Assembly (NCBI RefSeq): GCF_900114715.1
Contig: NZ_FOTY01000006.1
Location: forward strand, 98,946-162,945
Direction: 5' to 3'
Length of the DNA: 64,000 bases
Source of the DNA: Salibacterium qingdaonense
GTDB taxonomy: Bacteria; Bacillota; Bacilli; Bacillales; Marinococcaceae
The stretch's first letter is position 1, and every line of letters begins with the position of its first letter. A model generated the notes under the pieces. It did no database searches. It had not been told where the DNA came from and saw only the letters and a program-made list of their open reading frames with translations. Shown piece after piece: positions 1 to 8,815 of the stretch. A program made the position numbers and the translations under genes.

Positions 1-755
1 AAGCCGCAGAAAGGACAGCACCAGTGCCCGTTTCTGCCTTTTTTCATCGGCAGTTTCGCGCACTCCGCGCACTGGACCCCGCGTTGCACATCGGCCGGGG
101 TGAGGTCGAATTCCTCGAGAATTTCCACTTCTTTCGGACGACAGGCTGAGATCAGCTTGTCCGAAACCCTTTGGATGGATGAAAACGGTGTGGCTGCCTT
201 TCCTTCCCTGCGCTTGTATGTTTCAATTTCAAATGGAAGCTGGGCGGCGTGAATGACATTGGTGAGAGGAGCCTGAATAATAGTAGAGGGAAAGCTGATG
301 ACAACAAGGGGATAGATGGGCGGAAGAACGAGGGAATGGTGTTTCAGCCACTCTTCCAGCTGCAGCTTATGCCGCTGCACTTGCAGACGCGGGTCCGTAA
401 ATCCTTCCTCTTCTCCGTGCAGGCGCCGGGTCATCTGATATCGGTGTTCGTCAAAGTGAAGCGTACCGGCTAGATTTTTCACTTCTATTATTAATGTGAA
501 GGTCGGGGTGAGCAGGAGGGTATCCATCTGGAAGTGGGACGTCCGGCTGAAGAGGCGCAGGTCATGCAGAATAAGATGAGGGGGATCGAGAAACGATAAA
601 TGATAGTCGATGGCTTTTTCCCCGCGGTAGCCTGCCGCATAACGCAGGTACTTCTGTTTCACCTCGTCCCGTTTTGGGTGCAGCTCCGGCAGCCGCCGCT
701 GCAGAACCTCCAGTTTCTCGAGAATCTCCGGTTTCGTCCGGTGTTTTTTGATCAT
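1..755 (-). CDS. NERD-domain (nuclease-related) protein, partial at window edge
   Basis: Reading leftward from the ATG at 755 gives an open frame of about 250 residues that leaves the window without a stop. An AAAGGAGA ribosome binding site precedes the start at normal spacing. The middle of the protein shows a nuclease-like pattern: an Asp in MDTLLL followed by IIEVKN, a D..ExK arrangement typical of NERD domains, which resemble restriction-type nucleases. At the visible end, C-x2-C pairs (CAEC and CPFC) suggest a zinc ribbon, also common in Bacillus NERD proteins. The substrate and role are unknown. The 21-bp repeat array begins about 60 bp upstream of its start. The family call is fairly firm; the missing C-terminus limits it. 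Confidence 0.8.
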   Translation of the reverse strand, partial: MIKKHRTKPEILEKLEVLQRRLPELHPKRDEVKQKYLRYAAGYRGEKAIDYHLSFLDPPHLILHDLRLFSRTSHFQMDTLLLTPTFTLIIEVKNLAGTLHFDEHRYQMTRRLHGEEEGFTDPRLQVQRHKLQLEEWLKHHSLVLPPIYPLVVISFPSTIIQAPLTNVIHAAQLPFEIETYKRREGKAATPFSSIQRVSDKLISACRPKEVEILEEFDLTPADVQRGVQCAECAKLPMKKGRNGHWCCPFCG

Positions 756-818
756 GGCCTCTTCTCCTTTTGTATGAGTCTCTTTGATATTCGACGATTA
801 TTCGCTCGTTCCTTCTTT

Positions 819-1532
819 TTTCTCAATCGATTCTGTCGATTTATTGATTGATCCGCTCTTTTCTCGATTGATTCTTCTCGCATTCTCCATTTTCCCGATT
901 GATTCTCTGAGTTTCTTGATCGATGCTCCGGATTTCTGCATCGATTCAGGTAGGCATCGCTTCACATCAGCGATCCCCTGCCCCGCTTCTGATAACGGAA
1001 GGCCTGCGTTCATTTCTCGATCGGTTCTCCCGATTTATCGATTGATCTGTTCTTTTCTCGATTGCTTTTCCCCCATTTTCGGTTTTTCTTGATCGATTCT
1101 CGGAATTTCTCGATTGATGCTCCGAATTTCTGCATCGATTCGGGTGGATACCGCTTCACACCAGCGATCCCCTGCTCCACTTCCGAAAACAGAAATGCTG
1201 CGTTCATTTCTCGATCGTTTCTTCGGATTTATCGATTGATCTGTTCTTTTCTCGATTGCTTTTCCCCCATTTTCGATTTTTCTTGATCGATTCTCCAAGT
1301 TTCTTGATTGATGCTCCGGATTTCTGCATCGATTCAGGTGGATACCGCTTCACACCAGCGATCCCCTGCTCCACTTCTGATAACAAAGGAGCTGCAGTCA
1401 TTTCTCGATCGGTTCTCCCGATTTATCGATTGATCTGTTCTTTTCTCGATTGCTTTTCCCCCATTTTCGGTTTTTCTTGATCGATTCCCGCCGTTTCTCG
1501 ATTGATGCTCCGGATTTCTGCATCGATTCTCA
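819..1532. repeat. Array 1 of the 21-bp TCGATCGA-type repeat, with a 194-bp higher-order period
   Basis: The gap between the NERD gene and tagO is filled by a 21-bp unit, roughly TTTCTCGATYGATTCTCCGGA, repeated many times with variation. It is organised into longer near-identical copies beginning near 1013, 1207 and 1401, a 194-bp period. Each long copy also has a linker without the core, containing CACACCAGCGATCCCC. The unit has few stop codons, so spurious frames full of ESIEK-like residues open on the minus strand. Because 194 is not a multiple of three, successive copies fall in different frames, which argues against a coding role. No gene is supported here. Confidence 0.9.
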
Positions 1533-1543
1533 TAAAAATGACC

Positions 1544-1574
1544 AAAAAAAAGCTCCCTGCCGGAAGCAGGGAGC
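1544..1574 (-). terminator. Rho-independent terminator of tagO
   Basis: The inverted repeat GCTCCCTG / CAGGGAGC with a 7-nt loop lies at 1552-1574. On the minus strand a run of eight T residues (1544-1551) follows it. It ends the tagO transcript just before repeat array 1. Confidence 0.9.
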
Positions 1575-1579
1575 GGGAT

Positions 1580-2635
1580 TTATGGTCGTTTCGGTAGGTT
1601 CAGCTTATTCATCAGGCGCATGACCGGCCGGTATTGTGTGTTGACGAGACCGACGAATTCGGCCATCAGTTCAATCGCGATCAGAAGAAGCATCATAATC
1701 ACAAGCGATACCCACAACGTGGAAATGGTGAACATGACCGCAGACATTCCGAAAAACAGGCTCATCGCGTAAATAATCATAACCGTCTGCCTGTGGGTAT
1801 AGCCGAGCCGCAGCAGGCAGTGATGCAGATGCGACTTATCCGGTGCGGAGAGAGGCTGTTTGTTCACTACCCGGCGTATGATTGCAAAAAACGTATCAGA
1901 AATCGGCACCGCCAGTATAATGACCGGTACGACGAGTGAAAATATCGTTACATTCTTAAACCCTAAGAGCGAAATGACGCCGATCATGAATCCGAGAAAG
2001 AGCGCTCCGCTGTCCCCCATGAAAATTTTGGCGGGGTTGAAGTTGTGCACGAGAAATCCGAGTGTCCCGCCGAGCAGCGCAATGCCGAGGGCGACGATGA
2101 AAATGTCCCCCTGTATGATGGAAAGTACTGACACGGTAGCCAATACGATGGAGGATACTCCTCCGGCCAGCCCGTCGAGGCCGTCAATCAGGTTTATTGC
2201 GTTTGTAATACCGATAATCCAGATCAGTGTAAGCGGAATGCTGAACCAGTTCAGGTAAAGCCGGCCGTCAAACGGAAGGTTGATGAACTCGACCTGGACT
2301 CCTCCCATAATGACAATGACAGCTGCGGCAATCTGACCGAGCAGCTTCCATTTTGCGGATAACTCTATAAGATCATCAAGAAATCCTGTGATGAAAATAA
2401 TGCTTCCCGCCGTCAGAATATACGGCATATAGGCGTTTTCCGGCTGCAAAATGAGCAGGCCGACAAGAAAGGCTGCATAAATTGACAGTCCGCCGAGACG
2501 GGCCATGGCTCCTTTATGAACTTTCCGGTGATTCGGCTGATCCGTCGCCCCGATTTTAAACGCCAGTTTCCTGACAACCGGAGTCAAAATGAGCGAAAGA
2601 AGAAAACAAGTGGTCAGCGCCAGTCCAGTTATCAT
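1580..2635 (-). CDS. tagO: Undecaprenyl-phosphate N-acetylglucosaminyl 1-phosphate transferase (TagO/WecA family)
   Basis: This 351-residue polytopic membrane enzyme of the MraY/WecA family would transfer GlcNAc-1-phosphate (or a similar sugar phosphate) to undecaprenyl phosphate. That is the first step of teichoic acid or secondary wall polymer synthesis at the cytoplasmic face of the membrane. The family motifs are visible: FLDDLIE near residue 85, NLIDGLDGLAGG near 150, GDSGALFLG near 210 and the C-terminal HLHH. A GGAGGAGG ribosome binding site supports the ATG at 2635. It lies apart from the csaB operon but would supply its lipid-linked primer. It is the only initiating sugar-phosphate transferase in the window. 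Confidence 0.95.
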   Translation of the reverse strand: MITGLALTTCFLLSLILTPVVRKLAFKIGATDQPNHRKVHKGAMARLGGLSIYAAFLVGLLILQPENAYMPYILTAGSIIFITGFLDDLIELSAKWKLLGQIAAAVIVIMGGVQVEFINLPFDGRLYLNWFSIPLTLIWIIGITNAINLIDGLDGLAGGVSSIVLATVSVLSIIQGDIFIVALGIALLGGTLGFLVHNFNPAKIFMGDSGALFLGFMIGVISLLGFKNVTIFSLVVPVIILAVPISDTFFAIIRRVVNKQPLSAPDKSHLHHCLLRLGYTHRQTVMIIYAMSLFFGMSAVMFTISTLWVSLVIMMLLLIAIELMAEFVGLVNTQYRPVMRLMNKLNLPKRP

Positions 2636-3004
2636 TTTGAACCTCCTCCATTACCGTTACCTATTCTGCGATGTTTTATGTATGTTGTATATCACAGGGC
2701 AAATCGTTCAGATTTTCACCTTATTTTTTCTAATCAAAAACGCATTCCACCGAATTATATCATATTTTGCATAAAACCGTACCATATCTTTATAAAAATC
2801 TTTGATTTCTTCTTTCTACGTATTAGACGTCCTTTTTTCCATTAAGGTTTCATATCTATTTTTAGTTCGGAAGAAATCTTTTTTCTTCCGCTTAATATTG
2901 GTATAATTTTCTCCAGCACATGTTTTCATATTTTACGACATATTTCCTGTGAACCGTGATGTTTTTTTCATAGTTTCATAGGAGAGAAGGAGGATGAAGA
3001 TATA
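2636..3004. promoter_or_regulatory. Divergent intergenic region between tagO and the small secreted protein
   Basis: This AT-rich 369-bp gap must hold both divergent promoters. The clearest signal is an extended -10 box, TGGTATAAT, at 2899-2907 on the plus strand, about 100 bp before the small coiled-coil protein gene; its -35 is poor. No convincing gene or structured RNA is visible. Confidence 0.5.
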
Positions 3005-3223
3005 ATGAAACGTTATTTTCTGGCAGGGGCGGCGAGCTCTATTCTTGCTGTAGGCGCTGTTGTGACCACTCCGGCACTTGCTCAATCGGAACCGGTTCTT
3101 GCGAGCGTGGACTGGGTCGTTTCCCAGATTGAACCACTGGAGGAACGGATCAATGATCTGGAAGAACGTATCGGTGAACTGGAGAGCGACGTCGAAGAGC
3201 TGCAGCAGCAGGAAGAAAACTAG
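3005..3223 (+). CDS. Small secreted coiled-coil protein
   Basis: This 72-residue protein has a signal peptide (MKRYFLAGAASSILAVGAV, then a TPALA-Q cleavage site near residue 27). After it comes a short mature region dominated by leucine/isoleucine heptads in ERINDLEERIGELES, a parallel coiled-coil pattern. An AGGAGG box lies about 11 nt before the ATG. It ends 41 bp before the SpoIID-like gene and probably shares its transcript. The mature segment resembles the coiled region of the SLH lipoprotein at 5154-5930 (ASVDW versus ASVEW, then ELESDVEEL versus ELESDIQSL). The function is unknown; a surface oligomerisation or adaptor peptide is an inference. Confidence 0.75.
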   Translation: MKRYFLAGAASSILAVGAVVTTPALAQSEPVLASVDWVVSQIEPLEERINDLEERIGELESDVEELQQQEEN

Positions 3224-3264
3224 GTATCTATTTTGAATCTGTACATAGAAAGAAGGATCTTTAG

Positions 3265-4704
3265 ATGTATAAAAAAATAACCGCAGCCCTTCTGTCGGTT
3301 CCGATTGCCGCGTTCGCTGCGTCTGCGGCCGACGCGGCGGAACCGCAGGATTTGTACAACGAACCGATGACGATTAAACTTGTTCCCTCTTCCAACTTTA
3401 ACGCCGACATTCACGGCTCCTACCAGCTGATTGACCAGGCAGATGGAGAAACCGTTGAAATGGACAATGACATTCAGTTTCGGTACGGCGAGGACAATGT
3501 GACGGTGAAAGTTTCGGATGATGACAGTGTGATGCACACCTCTTCGGAAGGTTTTATCCTTCAGGAGGACGGAGTATCCGACAGTAATTACGTGGAAATC
3601 AGTTCTGTCAAACGCGCCGGAACGTCCTTCCAAACGACGGCGTATCGGGGATCTTTTGTTGTAGACCCGGCGGAGGAACGCAGTCCCGATGAGGCAGCGG
3701 GCGATGAACAGAACCGCAGTGACAGCGAACAGCCGGATACAGTGGAACGCCTCCAGTTATTCAACGTGCTGGATATGCAGGATTACTTAAAAGGTGTCGT
3801 GCCAAGAGAGATGTCAGCACAATGGCCGATGGAAGCGTTGAAAGCCCAGGCGGTTGCCGCCAGGAACTATGCGAAAGTTAACATGGACGCGAACGAGTTT
3901 CTGTATGACACGACCACCCATCAGGTCTACCACGGTTTATCCGGGGAAAGCAGCCGTCCCAACCAGGCGATACGGCAGACGGATGGAATCTATGCCGAAT
4001 ACAACGGCAGACTGATTAATGCCTATTTCCACGCTAGTTCCGGGGGGCACACCGAAGACAGCGAAAACGTCTGGGCCAATGAAGTGCCTTACATCCGCGG
4101 AGTGGACGACCCGTACGACACCCACAGCGCCAATCCAAACACGGAGTGGACCGAAGAAATTAACCAGGAAGCTGTCAGCGAAGCCGTCTTTCCTGATAGC
4201 AGCTGGGTATTGTCGGATCTTGAAATTGTTTCAAAAAGTGAAGCCGGCCGCGTGCAGCAGATCCGTGCTGTCGGTGTAAATGAGGAGTCAGGAGAAACGA
4301 AGGAGAAGATGCTGCCGGCAGGCTCTAATTCTGCCGATTCGATCCGCTGGGACCTCGGATCTACGCTGCGCAGTACGATGTTTGATTTATCCAAAGATAC
4401 AAACAGCGTTTCCGTGAAAACAGCAGACGGCTCCGAACAGTCTTTTGATTCTGCTGTCGGCATGAAGATCCGCCAGTCCGACGGATCCGATGAAGCGGTG
4501 GCCTATGATAATGTGGCCGTCCAGACCGGGTCCGGTGTTGAGTACCTAAAGGCCTCTGCCTCCGCTTACACATTCACCGGAAGAGGCTGGGGACACGGCC
4601 TCGGCATGAGCCAGTGGGGGGCCTATAACATGGCCCAGCAGGGAATGAGCTACCGCGACATTCTCACCCACTATTATACGGATATTGATATTGTAGAGCG
4701 CTGA
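3265..4704 (+). CDS. Secreted SpoIID/LytB-domain protein
   Basis: This 479-residue exported protein has a signal peptide ending near ADA-AE at residues 24-26. The SpoIID/LytB domain covers the second half. Visible motifs are YLKGVVPREMSAQWP near residue 175, LKAQAVAARNYA, AYFHASSGGHTED near 255 and, at the C-terminus, GRGWGHGLGMSQWGA. SpoIID is a lytic transglycosylase for denuded glycan strands, and LytB is the related amidase modifier. Outside sporulation such proteins act in wall turnover. The N-terminal 150 residues are acidic and not recognised. It follows the small coiled-coil gene and has its own terminator. It lacks the single membrane anchor of true SpoIID, so a vegetative wall role is more likely. 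Confidence 0.85.
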   Translation: MYKKITAALLSVPIAAFAASAADAAEPQDLYNEPMTIKLVPSSNFNADIHGSYQLIDQADGETVEMDNDIQFRYGEDNVTVKVSDDDSVMHTSSEGFILQEDGVSDSNYVEISSVKRAGTSFQTTAYRGSFVVDPAEERSPDEAAGDEQNRSDSEQPDTVERLQLFNVLDMQDYLKGVVPREMSAQWPMEALKAQAVAARNYAKVNMDANEFLYDTTTHQVYHGLSGESSRPNQAIRQTDGIYAEYNGRLINAYFHASSGGHTEDSENVWANEVPYIRGVDDPYDTHSANPNTEWTEEINQEAVSEAVFPDSSWVLSDLEIVSKSEAGRVQQIRAVGVNEESGETKEKMLPAGSNSADSIRWDLGSTLRSTMFDLSKDTNSVSVKTADGSEQSFDSAVGMKIRQSDGSDEAVAYDNVAVQTGSGVEYLKASASAYTFTGRGWGHGLGMSQWGAYNMAQQGMSYRDILTHYYTDIDIVER

Positions 4705-4714
4705 GATTAAACGA

Positions 4715-4751
4715 CCCCGGGCGGTTCATTGAACCGCACCGGGGTTTTTTT
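4715..4751 (+). terminator. Terminator of the SpoIID-like gene
   Basis: The stem CCCCGG-GCGGTTC / GAACCGC-CCGGGG (4715-4744) is followed by seven T residues. It sits directly before repeat array 2. Confidence 0.9.
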
Positions 4752-4779
4752 GTATGGGGGGGGGTTGGAGGGAGTGGGG

Positions 4780-5110
4780 ATTTCTCGATCGATACTCGCC
4801 GTTTCTGCATCGATCCCGGCGGGCGCCGCTTCATCGCAGCAATCTCCTTAAAACGGAGCCGCCGGTGCCCTTTTCTCGATCGGTTCTCCCCATTTATCGA
4901 TTGATCCGCTCTTTTCTCGATTGCTTCTCCCCCAATTATTCATTTTCTTGATTGATTCCCGCCGTTTCTTGATCGATTCCCGGGATTTCTCGATCGATTC
5001 TCCCGATTTCTTGATTGATTTTCTCTTTTCTCGATTGCTTCTCCCCCAATTATTCATTTTCTTGATCGATTCCCGCCTTTTCCCGATCGATTCTCCAACT
5101 TTCTCTATCA
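4780..5110. repeat. Array 2 of the 21-bp TCGATCGA-type repeat
   Basis: This shorter array of the same unit lies in the gap between two convergent genes. Two blocks, at about 4917 and 5031, repeat with a 114-bp period and contain TCGATTGCTTCTCCCCCAAT. The linker (CGCTTCATCGCAGCAATC) is related to the linker in array 1, so arrays 1 and 2 belong to one sub-family. The minus strand happens to be open for 93 codons across it. I do not treat that frame as a gene because it has no ribosome binding site or non-repeat domain. Confidence 0.9.
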
Positions 5111-5153
5111 AAAACCCCGGCGGGCACACCCGGCCGCCGGGGTTCGTCTTATT

Positions 5154-5930
5154 CTACTGCTCTATAAAATAATCATTCATCGTGCGTGACATAAAGAGGG
5201 CGAACTGGGCACGGGTGGTCGTTTCATTCGGACGGAAGGCGTCACCGGCTTCCGATGTAATCTGCTGATCGGCGATGATGTTGATTTCCTCATAGTTCGG
5301 GTAGTCTTCGCCGATATCGGTGAACGAATGCTGCGTCCCGGCGTCCGGCAGGTCATAGGCTTCGACGAGCAGTGCTGCCATCTGGGAGCGTTTCAGGCCC
5401 TCCCCTGCCATCATCTCGCCGCCGCTTCCGGTCATGATGCCGTGATATTCCAGCGCGGCAAGGGCATCATACGCGTGATGATCCGGGCTCACGTCCTCCG
5501 CCTGAATCTCATAGTCTTCCGGGGCTTCAAGATTCAGCTCGGCTGTCAGCATCTTCGCAGTCTGAGCGCGGGTGATGGTCTCCCCGGGTTCAAAGCTGCC
5601 GCTCGGATAGCCGCTGATGACGCCCTGATCGGATAAGTATTGAATTTCTTCAAAGGCGAAGTAATCAGAGTTGACATCCGGATAAATCGGCTCTTCCGGA
5701 ATGGTCGGTTCCCCGGCACCAAGACTCTGAATGTCGCTTTCGAGTTCAGCCATGCGTTCTTCTGTCTCAGCAATACTGCCTTCTGTTTCAGCGAGCCGCT
5801 GTTCTGTCCATTCCACACTTGCGGCGTTTTCAGCTTGATCAGCCTGGGCCCCGTTTCCGGAACATCCCGCCAGAACTACCGCGCCGAGCAGGCTTCCGCC
5901 GAGCATGGCATACTTCCACTTCATTCCCAT
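5154..5930 (-). CDS. SLH-domain lipoprotein with coiled-coil stalk
   Basis: The start is taken at the ATG at 5930, which has GGAG six bases upstream; a longer frame is open. The signal peptide ends in the lipobox LAGC (Cys23), so the protein should be membrane-anchored by lipid. Residues about 40-75 form a short coiled coil (ETEERMAELESD). Three SLH repeats follow at about 85-130, 145-190 and 205-250, with GYPSGSFEPGETITRAQ the clearest. SLH domains bind pyruvylated wall polysaccharide, so this protein could tether the membrane to the wall polymer. It is the last gene of the csaB polysaccharide operon, 25 bp after ugd. The combination of a lipid anchor and SLH domains is notable. Confidence 0.9.
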   Translation of the reverse strand: MGMKWKYAMLGGSLLGAVVLAGCSGNGAQADQAENAASVEWTEQRLAETEGSIAETEERMAELESDIQSLGAGEPTIPEEPIYPDVNSDYFAFEEIQYLSDQGVISGYPSGSFEPGETITRAQTAKMLTAELNLEAPEDYEIQAEDVSPDHHAYDALAALEYHGIMTGSGGEMMAGEGLKRSQMAALLVEAYDLPDAGTQHSFTDIGEDYPNYEEINIIADQQITSEAGDAFRPNETTTRAQFALFMSRTMNDYFIEQ

Positions 5931-5955
5931 GATGATCTCCTCTCCTTCCAGTCGC

Positions 5956-7254
5956 TTATTTTCTTCCAATTCCGTGATAAATGATACCTTCGGCTTTCAT
6001 GATGCCGGGATCCAGTGCATTGCGTCCGTCAATCACAACGGGGCGTTTCAACTGCTCCTTGAACTGGGAAGCGGTGAGTGCTTTGCATTCCGCCCACTCG
6101 GTCACAAGAAAAGCAGCATCTGCATCTTTCAGTGCCTCGAGCGCCGTATCCGCATAGTACACATCCGCCGTGATCATCTGTTTCGCGTTGTCGACGGCCA
6201 CCGGGTCAAAAGCCTGAACGTTCGCCCCTTTGGCGTCCAGATCTTCAATGATCTTAAGCGCCGGCGCTTCCCGTATATCATCGGTGTTCGGTTTGAAGGC
6301 AAGCCCAAGCACCGCAATCGTCAGACCTTCAATGTCATCGTCGAAAATCCGCGTGAGATGTTCAATCATGCGGCGGTTCTGCTGTTCATTCACATCATTG
6401 ACCGCCTGCAGCAAAGACGGGTGGTAGTCTTTTTCCTCCGCCAGGTACTTCAACGCCTTCACGTCTTTTGGAAAACAGGAACCGCCGTAGCCGATTCCCG
6501 CTTTCAGGAATTTCGGTCCAATCCGGTGATCAAGACCCATGCCGCGTGCCACGGCGTTCACATCCGCATCATAGATGTCACAGATGTTTGCCATCTCATT
6601 AATAAATGAAATTTTCGTGGCGAGAAATGCATTGGAGGCATACTTGATCATTTCCGAACTGCGCGGATCCGTCACCACAATCTGTCCGGTGAGCGGCTGA
6701 TGAAGTTCTTCAAGCATATCAGAAGCCCGCGTCGAGGAAGCCCCGATCACCACACGATCCGGATGGAACGTGTCTTTCACGGCAGAACCTTCTCTCAAGA
6801 ACTCCGGCACGGAGCAGACATCGATATCGGCCGCCGGCTGCTGCTTCTCTATAATCTGCTGCACAGCTTCGGATGTTCCGACCGGAACCGTTGATTTATT
6901 GACGATGACTTTATACGTATCATTTACTGCTCTGCCGATTTCCCCGGCCACTTTATAAACAAACGACATATCAGCAGCTCCGGTTTCGGTTTCCGGAGTT
7001 CCGACAGCAATAAGAATAATATCGGACTCCCGGACAGCCATCCCAATATCGGTGGTAAAGGAGAGTCTGTTTTCTGCTTTATTTTTTCCGACAAGTTCTT
7101 CCAGACCCGGTTCATAAATCGGTATTTCGTTTTCGTTTAACCGGTCCACTTTTTCCTGAACATTGTCGACACATATCACCTGATTGCCAAGCTCCGCAAA
7201 ACAGGTTCCGGAAACAAGTCCGACATATCCTGTTCCAATAACGGCTACATTCAT
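5956..7254 (-). CDS. ugd: UDP-glucose 6-dehydrogenase
   Basis: This 432-residue cytosolic enzyme oxidises UDP-glucose to UDP-glucuronate with two NAD. It shows the N-terminal Rossmann motif GTGYVGLVSG, the central segment FINEMANICD and the catalytic cysteine motif GYGGSCFPKD near residue 260. The C-terminal UDP-binding domain is present. It overlaps the flippase gene by 4 bp (ATGA) and lies in the middle of the polysaccharide operon. UDP-glucuronate is the donor expected for the neighbouring Alg13/Alg14-like pair. Its substrate would come from galU at 30440-31318. It is comparable to TuaD of the Bacillus teichuronic acid operon. Confidence 0.96.
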   Translation of the reverse strand: MNVAVIGTGYVGLVSGTCFAELGNQVICVDNVQEKVDRLNENEIPIYEPGLEELVGKNKAENRLSFTTDIGMAVRESDIILIAVGTPETETGAADMSFVYKVAGEIGRAVNDTYKVIVNKSTVPVGTSEAVQQIIEKQQPAADIDVCSVPEFLREGSAVKDTFHPDRVVIGASSTRASDMLEELHQPLTGQIVVTDPRSSEMIKYASNAFLATKISFINEMANICDIYDADVNAVARGMGLDHRIGPKFLKAGIGYGGSCFPKDVKALKYLAEEKDYHPSLLQAVNDVNEQQNRRMIEHLTRIFDDDIEGLTIAVLGLAFKPNTDDIREAPALKIIEDLDAKGANVQAFDPVAVDNAKQMITADVYYADTALEALKDADAAFLVTEWAECKALTASQFKEQLKRPVVIDGRNALDPGIMKAEGIIYHGIGRK

Positions 7255-8786
7255 TTTGTTTTCACAACCTTCTTTTTTGCGTAATCCAGCAGATCATCGA
7301 TTTCCCGGAACCGCAGCAGTTTCATGAATACAATCAACAATACGGCTGCGGCTGCTCCCCCGGAAAGTAAAGCTATGTAGGGGTTCATGCTCCCAACGAG
7401 CTGTTTAACGGCATACAGCCCTCCCGCCATCAAAAGGAGGAGCGCGGCGGGTTTTGCGATTGTTGTGACCCATGGTACATGAGACACCTGATATAATTTT
7501 AACACAGATCGGGTGCCGAACAGGAGAAGACAAAAGTTGCATATCGATGCGATGGATGTTCCCCAGGCCACACCGGCGGCACCAAGAGGATCAAGAAGCA
7601 GCAGAGCAATGCCTGTGTTAATACCGAGCACCGACAGAAGACTGACGACAACCGGATAAATGGAATGTTCATAGGCGTAGAAAAACCGGGTTACATACAC
7701 GTTCGCCGCATGGAAAAACATTCCGATCACAAGAATCTGGAGAAGCGGCACCGTCATCGCTGTCGATTGATCGGTAAAACTCCCGTACTGAAACACAACG
7801 CGGATGATGTCTTCCGCGAAAAAGACAACAAATACCGCGACGGGGAGAATCGACAGCGCCATCCAGCGCAGCCCTTTGCCGTAAAGATTGCTGATACCTT
7901 CCTGTTCGCCGGCGGCAACTTTTCTTGACAGCATCGGATAAACAACCGTCGTCACCGCCATCATAAGAACGCTCTGCGGCAGCTGCACGATTTTGGCCAT
8001 GTAGTTCAGGGCGGATATGCTGCCTTCCTCGAGAAAGGAGGCAAACACCCGGTGCATCAGAAAATAAAGCTGGAGGGTTGCCCCTCCAAGGAGGATGGGG
8101 ACTCCCAGTTTAAATGTGCGCCATACTTCCGGGCTGCGCCTGAAACGGAGTCCAAAGTGAAAGAACCGTTCCCGGCGGATGAGATAAACGAGAAACGCAC
8201 ACATAAGCGCCGCGCTGATCACCGCTCCCCAGGCGTGGGAAAAAGCACCGAGCCACGGGAAAAAGACGACGGCGATCGCAAGAAACGATCCGTTTAACAG
8301 CAGGGTCGCGGCAGCCGACCAGGTAAATCGGTCATTCACATTTAACAAACCGGTCAGCCACATGGAGATCATTAAAAAGAATGTCGCAGGCGCCATTATC
8401 CGGAACAGATCTGTTGTCAGTTGAAACTGCTCCGAAGAAAGGCCGGAGAACAAAAGGCCGATAACCTGATCCGAAAAAACAACCAGCCCGGCGCTGAACA
8501 GGACAAGTCCCAGCCCGAGCCATGCAAATAGCTGCTCCAGATAGTCCCGTCTGCCAAGCGGTCCTTCTATCTTTGTATAGACCGAGATAAAGGCGGTTGT
8601 CACCGCTCCCCCGACCACGACATAAAAAAAGTTCGGAAGGGTATAGGCGGTGATAACACTGTCGGCCGCTTCGTTTGTTCCAAACTGATAACCGATAACA
8701 ATCTCTCTGAATATCCCGAGAAAACGGGACAACAGATTAATAAAGGCGACCGCGCCGATGACCTGGATAAGCCTTTTTCCTTTCAT
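7251..8786 (-). CDS. MurJ/MviN-family lipid-linked oligosaccharide flippase
   Basis: This 511-residue integral membrane protein has about 14 hydrophobic segments. Its N-terminus (FINLLSRFLGIFREIVIG, then AYTLPNFFY) is typical of the MurJ/MviN branch of the MOP exporter superfamily. Those proteins move undecaprenyl-linked precursors across the membrane. Embedded in a polysaccharide operon after the Alg13/14-like genes, it probably flips the repeat unit of this polymer, the role Wzx plays elsewhere, and need not be the cell's lipid II flippase. It overlaps ugd by 4 bp. The family is clear and the substrate is inferred. Confidence 0.88.
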   Translation of the reverse strand: MKGKRLIQVIGAVAFINLLSRFLGIFREIVIGYQFGTNEAADSVITAYTLPNFFYVVVGGAVTTAFISVYTKIEGPLGRRDYLEQLFAWLGLGLVLFSAGLVVFSDQVIGLLFSGLSSEQFQLTTDLFRIMAPATFFLMISMWLTGLLNVNDRFTWSAAATLLLNGSFLAIAVVFFPWLGAFSHAWGAVISAALMCAFLVYLIRRERFFHFGLRFRRSPEVWRTFKLGVPILLGGATLQLYFLMHRVFASFLEEGSISALNYMAKIVQLPQSVLMMAVTTVVYPMLSRKVAAGEQEGISNLYGKGLRWMALSILPVAVFVVFFAEDIIRVVFQYGSFTDQSTAMTVPLLQILVIGMFFHAANVYVTRFFYAYEHSIYPVVVSLLSVLGINTGIALLLLDPLGAAGVAWGTSIASICNFCLLLFGTRSVLKLYQVSHVPWVTTIAKPAALLLLMAGGLYAVKQLVGSMNPYIALLSGGAAAAVLLIVFMKLLRFREIDDLLDYAKKKVVKTK

Positions 8787-8815
8787 GTGTTACACGTTCC
8801 TTTCAGGTGCAGGCG

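Noticed and set aside
798..1480. Several 65-102-codon frames on both strands in array 1
   Set aside because: They are by-products of a stop-poor repeat. Each copy shifts frame, and no domain or start signal is visible.
4848..5129. 93-codon minus-strand frame with ESIKKRR-type heptads in array 2
   Set aside because: It arises from the 21-bp repeat read in one frame. There is no ribosome binding site and no non-repeat sequence to support a protein.
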